A program made the position numbers and the translations under genes. A stretch of 64,000 nucleotides of DNA from Subtercola lobariae (lineage in GTDB: Bacteria > Actinomycetota > Actinomycetes > Actinomycetales > Microbacteriaceae): contig NZ_BMGP01000006.1 in NCBI RefSeq assembly GCF_014640255.1, positions 186,001-250,000 on the forward strand, written 5' to 3'. Of this stretch, positions 44,927 through 53,473 are shown one piece after another. Position 1 is the first letter of the stretch. Each line of letters begins with the position of its first letter. Under the pieces are notes generated by a model, which was not told the DNA's origin, did no database searches, and saw only the letters and a program-made list of their open reading frames with translations.

Positions 44927-46246
44927 TCAGTCCAGGTCTGGGGGTGGGGCCGAGAACGAACGGCTCGAACGGATGGTCTGCAGCGGCCCGGTGGCATTGA
45001 ATGTCTCGAGCAGGTCGATCTCACCGTTGATGACGGTAGTGAGGCGACGGATGCCCAGCCGAATCTGATCGGGAGTGGGGTAGCAGAACGACAGCCGCAT
45101 CTTATTACGACCCCCGCCATCGGCGTAGAAAGCCGTACCGGGTGTGTAGGCCACCAGCTCTTTGACGGCGCGCGGCAGCATCTGCTTTGTGTCGAGGTAG
45201 TCGGGAAGGGTCAGCCAGATGTAGAACCCGCCGTCGGGGTTCGTGTGATGCAGGTCGGGCAGGTATTCGTTCAGCGCCTGGAGCATGGTGTTCTTTCGCT
45301 CTTCGTAAACGCCTCGGAAGGTGTTGATCTGCGCACGCCAGTCGGCCGTCTCGAGGTACTCAGAAATGACGAGCTGACTGAACGCACTCGGGCACAGAAT
45401 GGCCGACTCGGCTGCGAGCACGAGCTTCTCGCGAATGGCATGCGGCGCGATGGCCCAGCCGACCCGAAAACCGGGGGCGAATGTCTTCGAGAACGAACCG
45501 AGGTAGATGACGCCTTCGTCTTCGGTGCTGCGCATCGGTGCGGGGGGAGGCCCGTCGAAATAGATCAAACCATAGGGGTTGTCTTCGATCACCAAAATAC
45601 CTTCTGACCGGCATATTTGCATAACTTCATCGCGACGGCTAGCGGTGAGGGTAACTCCAGCCGGGTTGTGGAAGTTCGGTATGGTGTAGAGAAACTTGAT
45701 AGATTTGCCGGCCGACTTCTCTCGCGCGATGGCCTCACGCAGGGCATCCGGAATCAGACCGTCATCGTCCATCAGAACATGCACGATGTCAGCCTGGTAC
45801 GACCGGAAGACGCCGATGGCACCCACGTAGCTCGGCGCCTCGGCGAGAATCACGTCACCGGGGTTGATGAAGAGCTTGGTCACGAGGTCGAGCGCCTGTT
45901 GCGAACCGGTGGTCACGACGACATCGTCGACGCTGCCCCGGATGCCCTCCATGGCCATCACTTCGAGAATGTGTTCGCGCAGACGAGGAACCCCCTGGCC
46001 AGAGCCGTATTGCAGCGCAATGGAGCCCTCGTCGCGCATGACGCGGTTCATTGCTGTCACGACGAGGTCTTGGGGCAGAGCTGAGACGGCGGGCATGCCG
46101 CCGGCCAGCGAGACGACCTCGGGCCGTGAGGCGACGGCGAAGAGGGCTCGAACCTCAGAGACAGACAGCCCGGCGGCTCGATCGGCGTAGTTGCTGTACC
46201 AGGGGTCGAGGTTCGTTCCGGTGTTCGGGGTCTGTTGGTTGCTCAC
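44927..46246 (-). CDS. PLP-dependent aminotransferase (2-aminoadipate / MocR-like class, without HTH)
   Basis: From GTG 46246 (GGAAG 6 nt upstream) the protein has 439 residues of a class I/II aminotransferase: GGMPAVSALP, VVTTGSQQALDLV, YTIPNFHNPAGVTL, the lysine for PLP in LGSFSKTFAPGFRVGW, and RLSFCYPTPDQIRLGIRRL. It resembles LysN-type enzymes, with no regulator domain. An ATG at 46258 would add four residues but has no ribosome site. A TAGAAT hexamer lies about 30 nt upstream. The amino acid it acts on is not known; co-transcription with ddl is notable. Confidence 0.87.
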   Translation of the reverse strand: MSNQQTPNTGTNLDPWYSNYADRAAGLSVSEVRALFAVASRPEVVSLAGGMPAVSALPQDLVVTAMNRVMRDEGSIALQYGSGQGVPRLREHILEVMAMEGIRGSVDDVVVTTGSQQALDLVTKLFINPGDVILAEAPSYVGAIGVFRSYQADIVHVLMDDDGLIPDALREAIAREKSAGKSIKFLYTIPNFHNPAGVTLTASRRDEVMQICRSEGILVIEDNPYGLIYFDGPPPAPMRSTEDEGVIYLGSFSKTFAPGFRVGWAIAPHAIREKLVLAAESAILCPSAFSQLVISEYLETADWRAQINTFRGVYEERKNTMLQALNEYLPDLHHTNPDGGFYIWLTLPDYLDTKQMLPRAVKELVAYTPGTAFYADGGGRNKMRLSFCYPTPDQIRLGIRRLTTVINGEIDLLETFNATGPLQTIRSSRSFSAPPPDLD

Positions 46247-46283
46247 GTGCACTTCCATGAAAGAGGCGAAATTCTATGCTACC

Positions 46284-46321
46284 GAAAAGAAAAGGCCCGA
46301 AACCTCACGGCTCGGGCCCTT
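46284..46321 (-). terminator. Terminator of trxB-trxA
   Basis: GGCCCGA (46294-46300) pairs with TCGGGCC (46312-46318), with an A-rich run to the left that is the U-tract on the minus strand, 17 nt past the trxA stop. Confidence 0.8.
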
Positions 46322-46337
46322 CACCTGGTGCGCGGTT

Positions 46338-46664
46338 CTAGCTGAGGTAGTCGACCAGGTCGTGCTCGAGCGCGGCCTTCGGCTTGGCACCGATGATGGT
46401 CTTGACGACCTCGCCGCCACGGAAGACCTTCATGGCGGGAATGGAGGTGATCTGGTATTTCGCGGCGATCTGCGGGTTGTCGTCGACGTTGAGCTTCACG
46501 ATCTTGATCTTGTCAGAGTGCTCTTCGGCGATCTGGTCGAGAATGGGCGAGACGGCGCGGCACGGGCCACACCACTCGGCCCAGAAGTCGACCATGATGG
46601 TGTCTTCTGAGTTGATGACGTCGGCGTCGAAGCTCGCGTCGGTTACGGTCTTTGCGTTTGACAT
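46338..46664 (-). CDS. trxA: Thioredoxin
   Basis: The 108-residue protein is one thioredoxin fold with the active site AEWCGPCRAVSPIL and conserved cis-Pro in ITSIPAMKVFRGG. It reduces disulfides in the cytosol and receives electrons from TrxB, encoded 49 bp upstream in the same operon. In mycobacteria the same pair is also close to the origin. Confidence 0.97.
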   Translation of the reverse strand: MSNAKTVTDASFDADVINSEDTIMVDFWAEWCGPCRAVSPILDQIAEEHSDKIKIVKLNVDDNPQIAAKYQITSIPAMKVFRGGEVVKTIIGAKPKAALEHDLVDYLS

Positions 46665-46713
46665 GGTGGTCTACTTTCTCAAATCTGCTGGTTGTGGAGG
46701 GGTAGTGGTGACG

Positions 46714-47712
46714 TCAGCGCCGGGTAGCGACGGCTTCGACGAGGCTGATCTCGTGTTCGGCTTCGCGTAATTCGGCGATGGCGCCGGCCTCAGCTAAACC
46801 CGCGAGGTACTGCTCTGCGTCGAGGGCGGCGACTGTGCCCGAAGCGGCAGCCGTGGCGGCCTGGCGGTAGGTGTCATCGATGACATCACCAGCGGCGAAA
46901 ACGCCGGGAATGTTGGTCTTCGACGAGCGGCCCGCCACGGCGATGGTGCCTGCGGCAGTGAGGTCGAGCTGACCGTGGATGAGGTGGGTACGGGGGTCGT
47001 TGCCGATCGCCACGAACAGCCCCTGAACATCCAATTGGCTCGTTTCGCCGGTGACGGTGTTCTCGAGTGCCAGGCTTTCGACGGTGTTCTCGCCGTTGAT
47101 GCCCACCACAGCCGAGTTGAAGACGAATTCGATCTTCTCATTCGCGAAGGCGCGTTCTTGCATGATCTTGGATGCCCGCAGCGAGTCTTTGCGGTGAACG
47201 AGGTACACCTTGTCTGCGAAGCGGGTCAGAAAAGTCGCCTCTTCCATGGCCGAGTCGCCGCCGCCGATGACCGCGATGGTCTTCTTCTTGAAGAAGAACC
47301 CGTCGCAGGTGGCACACCACGACACACCGCGGCCCGAGAGGCGCTCTTCATCGTCGAGGCCGAGCTTGCGATACGCCGAACCGGTGGCGAAGATGACCGC
47401 CTGGGCTTCGAACTCGCCGCTGTAGCCGGTGGAGATCTTCTTGACGTCGCCCGTGAAATCGACGCTCGTCACGTCGTCGAGCAGAACCTCTGTGCCGAAC
47501 TTCTCGGCCTGCTCTTGCAGTTTGGTCATCAGATCGGGGCCTTGAATGCCCTCAGGGAAGCCCGGAAAGTTCTCGACCTCGGTGGTCTTCATGAGTTCGC
47601 CGCCGGCTTCGACGCTGGATGCGATGAGCAGGGGCTCAAGGCCGGCTCGAGCGGCATAAATGGCGGCGGTGAAGCCCGCCGGGCCAGACCCAATGATGAT
47701 AATTTGTCTCAT
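46714..47712 (-). CDS. trxB: Thioredoxin reductase
   Basis: From ATG 47712 (AAGGAG 7 nt upstream) the flavoprotein has 332 residues: FAD-binding GSGPAGFTAAIYAARAG, the redox pair WCATCDG, the NADPH-binding GGGDSAMEEATFL and GVFAAGDVIDD. It passes electrons from NADPH to TrxA. A frame-open extension of 19 residues is not supported by a ribosome site. A GGAAT-N18-GTT promoter match lies 56-81 nt upstream. Confidence 0.97.
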   Translation of the reverse strand: MRQIIIIGSGPAGFTAAIYAARAGLEPLLIASSVEAGGELMKTTEVENFPGFPEGIQGPDLMTKLQEQAEKFGTEVLLDDVTSVDFTGDVKKISTGYSGEFEAQAVIFATGSAYRKLGLDDEERLSGRGVSWCATCDGFFFKKKTIAVIGGGDSAMEEATFLTRFADKVYLVHRKDSLRASKIMQERAFANEKIEFVFNSAVVGINGENTVESLALENTVTGETSQLDVQGLFVAIGNDPRTHLIHGQLDLTAAGTIAVAGRSSKTNIPGVFAAGDVIDDTYRQAATAAASGTVAALDAEQYLAGLAEAGAIAELREAEHEISLVEAVATRR

Positions 47713-47767
47713 CGACAAGCTCCTTGTATGCGGCGACAGATCGCCGGCTTTGCTCTCTGAAGCGTTC

Positions 47768-47793
47768 AACCAATCCTAACTGCCGGGTATTCC
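47768..47793 (-). promoter_or_regulatory. SigR/SigH-type ECF promoter of trxBA
   Basis: On the minus strand GGAAT (47789-47793) and GTT (47768-47770) are separated by exactly 18 bp, the consensus of promoters read by the redox-stress sigma factors SigR of Streptomyces and SigH of mycobacteria. trxBA is the classic target. It lies 56 nt before trxB. No sigR gene is in the window. Confidence 0.72.
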
Positions 47794-47871
47794 GCTATAG
47801 GGGTTGGCTTTCAGCTGAAGATCAGGCAGTGTCGGGGCTAGTCGCGAACGATGGTGCGGGGGGTGAAAACA

Positions 47872-48255
47872 GTGGCCGATTCGGTCGATGTGCGGGTGCG
47901 CCGGGTCTACGAAGACCCGCGCGACGACGACGGCGCCCGGGTACTCGTCGACCGGCTGTGGCCACGTGGTGTCAGTAAGACGCGCGCTCGCCTCGACGAG
48001 TGGCTGAAAGAAGTGGCGCCGTCGCCAGAGCTCCGCACGTGGTACAGCCATGACCCCGCCAAACAGGCCGAGTTCGCAGAGCGCTATCGAGCAGAATTGC
48101 GGGTGCCCGGTTCGGCGCAGTCGCACGCGCTCGAGCTGTTGCACGCCGAAGCCAGAGCGGGCCGGCTCACGTTACTGACGGCCACGCGCGACCCCGCTCT
48201 CAGCGAGGCCGCCGTGCTCGCCGAACTGCTGCAAGAGGGCAAGATGGAGGCGTGA
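47872..48255 (+). CDS. DUF488 family protein
   Basis: From GTG 47872 the protein has 127 residues with VRVRRVYEDPRDDDGARVLVDRLWPRG and LLTATRDPALSEAAVL, the core of DUF488, a small cytosolic family of unknown biochemical role. GGGGGG lies about 8 nt before this GTG; an ATG at 47851 would add seven residues. It overlaps the alpha/beta hydrolase start by 4 bp, so they are co-expressed, and diverges from the thioredoxin operon. Confidence 0.85.
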   Translation: MADSVDVRVRRVYEDPRDDDGARVLVDRLWPRGVSKTRARLDEWLKEVAPSPELRTWYSHDPAKQAEFAERYRAELRVPGSAQSHALELLHAEARAGRLTLLTATRDPALSEAAVLAELLQEGKMEA

Positions 48256-49067
48256 GCGAAGCCTTCAACCCGATCGACAACACCCGCATTGCGTTCACCG
48301 AGGCGGGCGCGCCGGGCGGCATCCCGCTCGTTCTGGTGCACGGTTCTGGCCTCTCGCGGGCGATCTGGCGCGGGCTCGGTTACGTGAGCGCTCTGCGCGA
48401 CGAATACCGTCTGCTTCTGGTCGACCTCCGTGGGCATGGGCTGAGTGGCAAACCGCACAGCCAAGAGGCCTACCGCATGGAGCTCGTGGTGGCCGATCTG
48501 CTGGCCGTTTACGAGGCGGCCAGGGTCGAGCAGGCTCACTACTTCGGGTATTCGTTCGGTGCTAGGGCCGGGTTCTCGCTCGCCGAGCAGCACCCCGAAC
48601 GGCTGCTGTCGTTCATCTCGGCCGGTGGCTCCTATCGTTCGCCGGCGGGCAGCGTGGGTAAGTTGTTCTTCGAGAACTACGACGAGGCGCTCGGGGTGGG
48701 CGGAATGCGCGCGTTTCTCGACGGCTGGGCCGCCGCGTCGGGGCACGAGATCGACCCCGCCACGACGGCGGCGTTCATGGCGAACGATGCCACGGCCATC
48801 CGGGCCTATTTTCGGCAGGTCGAGGCCGAGCTGGGCATCACCGCAGAGCGTCTCGCAGGCGTTTCGACGCCCACGTTGCTGTTGGCCGGCACGGATGATC
48901 GGCAGCGCTACCTCGACTCAGAACGTGCCGCCGTGCTGATGCCGCACGCCACGTTTCTCGGGCTGCCGGGCCGTGATCACGGCACAACGCTGCGGCCTGC
49001 GGCTGGCGTCATCGAGCCGGTACGGGAGTTTCTCGCGGCGGTCGACGCTGGCCGCAGCGCGCGCTGA
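48252..49067 (+). CDS. Alpha/beta hydrolase
   Basis: The 271-residue protein has the oxyanion region LVLVHGSGLSRAIW, the nucleophile elbow GYSFGAR (GxSxG), an acid in LLLAGTDDRQRY and the catalytic His in LPGRDHGTTLR. The cap is small. Such enzymes hydrolyse esters, lactones or related bonds; the substrate cannot be inferred. It starts with GTG overlapping the DUF488 stop and is convergent with murJ. Confidence 0.87.
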   Translation: MSEAFNPIDNTRIAFTEAGAPGGIPLVLVHGSGLSRAIWRGLGYVSALRDEYRLLLVDLRGHGLSGKPHSQEAYRMELVVADLLAVYEAARVEQAHYFGYSFGARAGFSLAEQHPERLLSFISAGGSYRSPAGSVGKLFFENYDEALGVGGMRAFLDGWAAASGHEIDPATTAAFMANDATAIRAYFRQVEAELGITAERLAGVSTPTLLLAGTDDRQRYLDSERAAVLMPHATFLGLPGRDHGTTLRPAAGVIEPVREFLAAVDAGRSAR

Positions 49068-49100
49068 GCCCGCCCGAGCCGGGCGTCGGGCACACCCCGG

Positions 49101-50717
49101 TCAGCTGCCGCGCAGGCGACTCAGAATCGGGGCGAGCGCGTCACTGAACTCCGACGAGCGCAGCACTCGAAGCGAAAGGGCGTAGACGAGCGCCATCACG
49201 GCGCCGATGACGACCATGACGACGACCGCCTGAAAGCGGCCCGAGAGCGCGAATCCGCCGTCTGAGGCGCCGCCGAAGAGAAAGAACACCACGACACCGG
49301 CGATGGATGCGGGCAGGGCTGCCAGGGCATCCTTCGCAAAGCTTTCAATCGTTCGGCGAATACCGCCGCCGAGCTTTCGATGAATGAGAATCGCGATCAG
49401 AACCGTCTGCAGAATGCCCGCGAACGACAGCATCAGGGCCACCCCGACCCCTCTGAACTGCACGGGCACGAAGATCAGCACGGCAAGGCTGCCGATGGTG
49501 AAGATGACGGCCTGAAAAACCGTGGTGAAGAACGGCGTGCGGGTGTCGCCGAGCGCGAAGAACGCGCGCTGCAGCACGAACAGAATCGAGAACGCCGGCA
49601 GCCCGATGACGAACGCGATGAGCACGTCGCCGATGGCGGCAGCGCCGGCGGTCGAGTCGCTCATCAGACGCCCGAACGGGTACGCCACGACCACCAGCAC
49701 GACGGCGGCAAGCACCATCATGACGGTGATCTGCCGGATGCTCGCCGACACGTCACGCCGAACCTTCGGCAACTCGCCGGCGCTGGCACTCTCGCTCATG
49801 CGTGTGAAGTAGGCGGTAGCGATAGAGACCGCGATGACCGAGTGCGGCAGCATGAAGATCAGCCAGGCATTGCCGAGCACCGCCACCGATGCGGTGTCTG
49901 TGGTCGACGCGGTGGCGACCACGTTTGTTTCGACGAAGCCCGCGAGCGTGGTCACCAGAATCATGCCGAATGACCAGCCGGCGATCTTGCCGGTGGCGCC
50001 GAGATTCACTCCGCGCCAGCGGAAGTCTGGCCGGTAACTGAGGCCCACTCTGCGCCAGAAAGCGAACAGAATGAGGCCCTGCACGGCGATGCCGAGGGTC
50101 GCGGTTCCGGCTAGTAGCGCGATCGACTGCGGGGTCCACCACGACAAGGGGCGGAGGCCCTCTGGGTCGGCTCCGAACACGGCGATGAAGGCGATGAGCC
50201 CGGCCAGCGCGATGATGTTGTTGATGATCGGCGCCAGGGTGAAGGGCCCGAACGAGTTCTTGGCGTTCAGCACCTCGCCGAGAATCGTGTAGACCCCGTA
50301 GAAGAAGATCTGCGGAAGGCACCAATAGGCGAACGCGGTCGCTAGTGCGGCTTGATCATCCGGCAGCGCATGCGCGGTGATGGAGACGAGAAAAGGGGCG
50401 AGAATCGTTGCGATGATGGTGGTGACGGCCAACGTCAGCAGAGCGATGGTGACGAGCTTGTTGATGTAGGCCTTGCCGCCGTCGGAATGCAGGGCGCTGC
50501 GCACGATCTGGGGCACCAGAACCGCGCTGAGGGCGCCCCCGGCGACGATGACGTAGATGGTGTTCGGCAGCTGGTTGCCGATGGCGAACATGTTGGCCGA
50601 GGTGAAGACGCCGATGGCCTGCACCAGCACGATGGCCTTCAGAAAGCCGAGAATGCGCGACGCGACTGTTCCCGACGCGAGCAGGGTGCTCGAGCGGGCG
50701 ATGCTGCGCTCAGCCAT
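49101..50717 (-). CDS. murJ: Lipid II flippase MurJ (MviN)
   Basis: From ATG 50717, overlapping the upstream stop by 8 bp, the protein has 538 residues with about 14 membrane helices: RSSTLLASGTVASRILGFLKAIVL at the start, the conserved SALLVP-like SAVLVPQIV and FALGDTRTPF. It moves lipid II across the membrane. It ends at the last helix, without the kinase-like and sugar-binding domains found in the mycobacterial protein. Upstream frame extension overlaps the DUF6049 gene and is unlikely. Confidence 0.94.
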   Translation of the reverse strand: MAERSIARSSTLLASGTVASRILGFLKAIVLVQAIGVFTSANMFAIGNQLPNTIYVIVAGGALSAVLVPQIVRSALHSDGGKAYINKLVTIALLTLAVTTIIATILAPFLVSITAHALPDDQAALATAFAYWCLPQIFFYGVYTILGEVLNAKNSFGPFTLAPIINNIIALAGLIAFIAVFGADPEGLRPLSWWTPQSIALLAGTATLGIAVQGLILFAFWRRVGLSYRPDFRWRGVNLGATGKIAGWSFGMILVTTLAGFVETNVVATASTTDTASVAVLGNAWLIFMLPHSVIAVSIATAYFTRMSESASAGELPKVRRDVSASIRQITVMMVLAAVVLVVVAYPFGRLMSDSTAGAAAIGDVLIAFVIGLPAFSILFVLQRAFFALGDTRTPFFTTVFQAVIFTIGSLAVLIFVPVQFRGVGVALMLSFAGILQTVLIAILIHRKLGGGIRRTIESFAKDALAALPASIAGVVVFFLFGGASDGGFALSGRFQAVVVMVVIGAVMALVYALSLRVLRSSEFSDALAPILSRLRGS

Positions 50718-53331
50718 TGCTGCCTTCGGTGGGGTCGGATGGGTCGCGGTCGGCTGTATCGGCGGGGGCGGGCGGTGCAGCATTCGGAGTCTGAGCCGGC
50801 TCGCCGTTCTCATCAGGCGCCCCGGCCCGCCGCGCCCTGCGCCGCTTCAGTATCAGGCGAACCACCGCGAAGGCGAAGAACAGCACCGCCAGAATGCCGA
50901 TGATGAGCGTTCCGATGCCCTCCCAGTCGGCGCTGACGTTGATTTCGAGCGGGGCGGCCCTGCTCACCAGCACCCCGTCGCGGTTGTAGAGCTCGAGGCC
51001 CAGCTCGACCTCACCCGTGGCGACCGCCGCCTTCACCGGCACCTTCGCCGTCTTCTGCGAATGCGCTTCGATGGTGACCTGGATGCTGCTGGGGTCGACC
51101 ACAAGCCGCCCGTTCGAGGGCGTGACCTGCAGCGTCACGGTGACCGGCTGATCGAGGTTATTGCTGATCGGCACGGGCACGTCGCCGTTGGTGGCGAGCA
51201 GGTTGACGGTGCTGCCGTCGACGATCTGCACCGAAGACAGTGTGGCGTTCGAGTCTTTGTCGTTCGTCTGCACGGCCGTAGTGAAACCAGTCGAATCGGC
51301 GAGCCACGATTGTGCGAGAACGGCGAGCAGGTTCGCGCGCTGTTCACCCGTGATGAGGTCGGGCTTGTCGATGACCGGGGCGAAGAGGCCTACCTGCCGC
51401 TCGTAGTCGAGCATCGAGGCCACGGCACCGCCTCGATCGGCAGCTTCGGGCCGATCGAGCAGGGCGACTCCCGCGGTCTGCGGTGCGCCGAGAATCGTGC
51501 TGAGCGGCGCTTCGGCGGCCCACGGCAGCAGTTCGGTCACGTCGAGGGTGTGGCTGACCGCGAATTGAGACGAGGGCGCGGCGTTGCCGAGGCTCGCCAC
51601 CAGGGCGGGTGTCTGGCCGCCCGATTGCGCAGTGACGATGGCAAGTTCGGCCGAGACTTCGGCGAGAGCGGCGTCACGCGGTGGTTCAGTGACGGCAGTC
51701 ACCGCGTTCTGCAGGGCATCCGTCAGCTCTGAATCGGCGATGATGACGTTTTTGTCGCCGATGGTCGCGGGCGCATTGGGTGTGACAGCCGTGTCGGGCA
51801 CGCTGATGTTGTCTGAGCTCAGGATGCTCGTGGTGAGCCCCGAAGCGGCGAAGTAGTCGAGGTCGGTGCCGCTGACCGTGTTCGTGGCGGGCCAGGCGAT
51901 GTCGGTGCGCGAGTAGTTCCACGTGGTGAGATCTGCGAAGGTGGGCAGGGTGCCTGCTGCCGGCGTCGGAGTGGGTGTCGGAGTCGGAGTGGCGGCAGTG
52001 CCCGTGGTCGCGGTGTCGGTGGGGCTGGTACTGGTGCCGGTCGCGTCTGCTGCTGCGGTGCCGCTCGCCGAGCTCGCGCCGGCCGCTGCCCCCGAACCGG
52101 AGCCGCCGATACCGCCCGACCCGACCTGCCCCGGCAATGCGAACGGATCTGGCGACGGCAGCGACTGGAAGTTCGACTGTGACAGTGCGTAGTCGAATGA
52201 GGTGGGCGTGAGGAGCGCGGGTGCTGCGGCCTGGCGTTGCACCGAGAGGTCTGCGTCAGCGTAGCTCAACGGAAAAGTGGGGTTGTTCGCGGCCGCGAGA
52301 TCGGCGAGCCAGTTCAGCGCAGACTGCGGGGCGGCAGTGCCGAGCACGCGAATCGACACGATGATCATGGGGTCGATGGCGAGCGTCACGGGGCGGCCGA
52401 TGACGGAGTCGAGTTTGGTGGTCAGCACTCCGTCGGGCGCGGTGTCGGTCGCGAGTTCGGCCGCGGTGAGGAGGCCGCTGTCACCGGGGGCGACGGTGAG
52501 CGGCATGATCACGCCGAGGGTGGCGCCCGTTGCGGGGGCTCCTGCCGACCAGGTGACCACGCTGGTCGCGGTGAGCGTGTCTGGTGTGGCGCTGCCTGCT
52601 GCGCCCGTGGTCGCGGCGTCGGGCGAGGGTGCTGTCGCGGCTAGCCCGTACGCCCCCCAGGCTGAGAGGCCGAGGCCGGCGGCGGGCAACGATGTGCGCA
52701 GAGTGGCGCTGGTGTTGGCGGCGATGGCCGGGCTGGTGATGTCGACGGCGATGGAGTTCGCACTCTGGGTGTGCGCCGCGGCTGCACCGGGCGCTGAAGT
52801 GGGAGCCGGGGTGGCCGCCGGCGACGGCGTCGGTGATGCGGTGCTCGTACCGCCAGATGCGCCGCCAGCCGAGGTTGGTGCGGGCGTGGTTGTCGAGGCG
52901 ACGCTCGCGGCGGAGCCCGCGGCGAGCCACGCGCTCAGCGCGGCCCGAGTAGTGAGCTGGGTGCGGTCGAGCCACACGTGCACGGTCGTGGCCGGCAGGT
53001 TCTGGCTGGTGGTGTTCGAGAGCGTGACCGTGAGTCCGAGGTCTTGGCCGGTGGTGATGACTCCGGCGTTGTCGGGTGCGAGAGCCAGGCCGAGGGTGCC
53101 CGTGTCAGGGGTGCTGCTGCCGCCCGGCGTCGAGTTGGGGGTCGGGGTGGTGTCGGCTCGCGCGGGCAGGGCCCCGGGCATCCCGAGCATGATGGTCACG
53201 ACGAGGGCGAACACGGTGGTCAGAGCAACGCCGAACCCCCTGCGTGCAGAGCCCGCGTTTCGGCCCGCAGTGGCCACCCGGAACGTGGGTTCGAGGCCGC
53301 GGCGGACGCCCGAAATCACCGACCGCTCCAT
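50710..53331 (-). CDS. DUF6049 family secreted/membrane protein, 873 residues
   Basis: The protein has a basic N-terminus, a signal peptide (GFGVALTTVFALVVTIMLGM...ALPARA) and a long outer part with beta-rich domains, two low-complexity stretches (around residues 155-195 and 400-465, rich in Ala, Thr, Ser, Gly, Pro). A membrane helix near the C-terminus (IGTLIIGILAVLFFAFAVVRLIL) is followed by RRRARR and an acidic cytoplasmic tail. It corresponds in position to mycobacterial Rv3909, next to murJ. The function is unknown; co-transcription with murJ suggests wall synthesis. Confidence 0.85.
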   Translation of the reverse strand: MERSVISGVRRGLEPTFRVATAGRNAGSARRGFGVALTTVFALVVTIMLGMPGALPARADTTPTPNSTPGGSSTPDTGTLGLALAPDNAGVITTGQDLGLTVTLSNTTSQNLPATTVHVWLDRTQLTTRAALSAWLAAGSAASVASTTTPAPTSAGGASGGTSTASPTPSPAATPAPTSAPGAAAAHTQSANSIAVDITSPAIAANTSATLRTSLPAAGLGLSAWGAYGLAATAPSPDAATTGAAGSATPDTLTATSVVTWSAGAPATGATLGVIMPLTVAPGDSGLLTAAELATDTAPDGVLTTKLDSVIGRPVTLAIDPMIIVSIRVLGTAAPQSALNWLADLAAANNPTFPLSYADADLSVQRQAAAPALLTPTSFDYALSQSNFQSLPSPDPFALPGQVGSGGIGGSGSGAAAGASSASGTAAADATGTSTSPTDTATTGTAATPTPTPTPTPAAGTLPTFADLTTWNYSRTDIAWPATNTVSGTDLDYFAASGLTTSILSSDNISVPDTAVTPNAPATIGDKNVIIADSELTDALQNAVTAVTEPPRDAALAEVSAELAIVTAQSGGQTPALVASLGNAAPSSQFAVSHTLDVTELLPWAAEAPLSTILGAPQTAGVALLDRPEAADRGGAVASMLDYERQVGLFAPVIDKPDLITGEQRANLLAVLAQSWLADSTGFTTAVQTNDKDSNATLSSVQIVDGSTVNLLATNGDVPVPISNNLDQPVTVTLQVTPSNGRLVVDPSSIQVTIEAHSQKTAKVPVKAAVATGEVELGLELYNRDGVLVSRAAPLEINVSADWEGIGTLIIGILAVLFFAFAVVRLILKRRRARRAGAPDENGEPAQTPNAAPPAPADTADRDPSDPTEGSNG

Positions 53332-53461
53332 AACTCAGATTGTACGGTGCCAATGTGTGCGCCGCCGGTGGGCCCACGCCGAGCAGAGAATCAGCGGCCG
53401 TGAACGGCGCGTTCGAGGGCGTGCGGGCGAATCGCACGGCGCACGGCGCGGTCACCTGCCG

Positions 53462-53467
53462 TAAAGT
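53462..53467 (+). promoter_or_regulatory. -10 hexamer TAAAGT of pcnA
   Basis: TAAAGT ends 6 nt before the GTG start of pcnA, consistent with leaderless transcription. No ribosome site is visible. Confidence 0.45.
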
Positions 53468-53473
53468 AACGAG

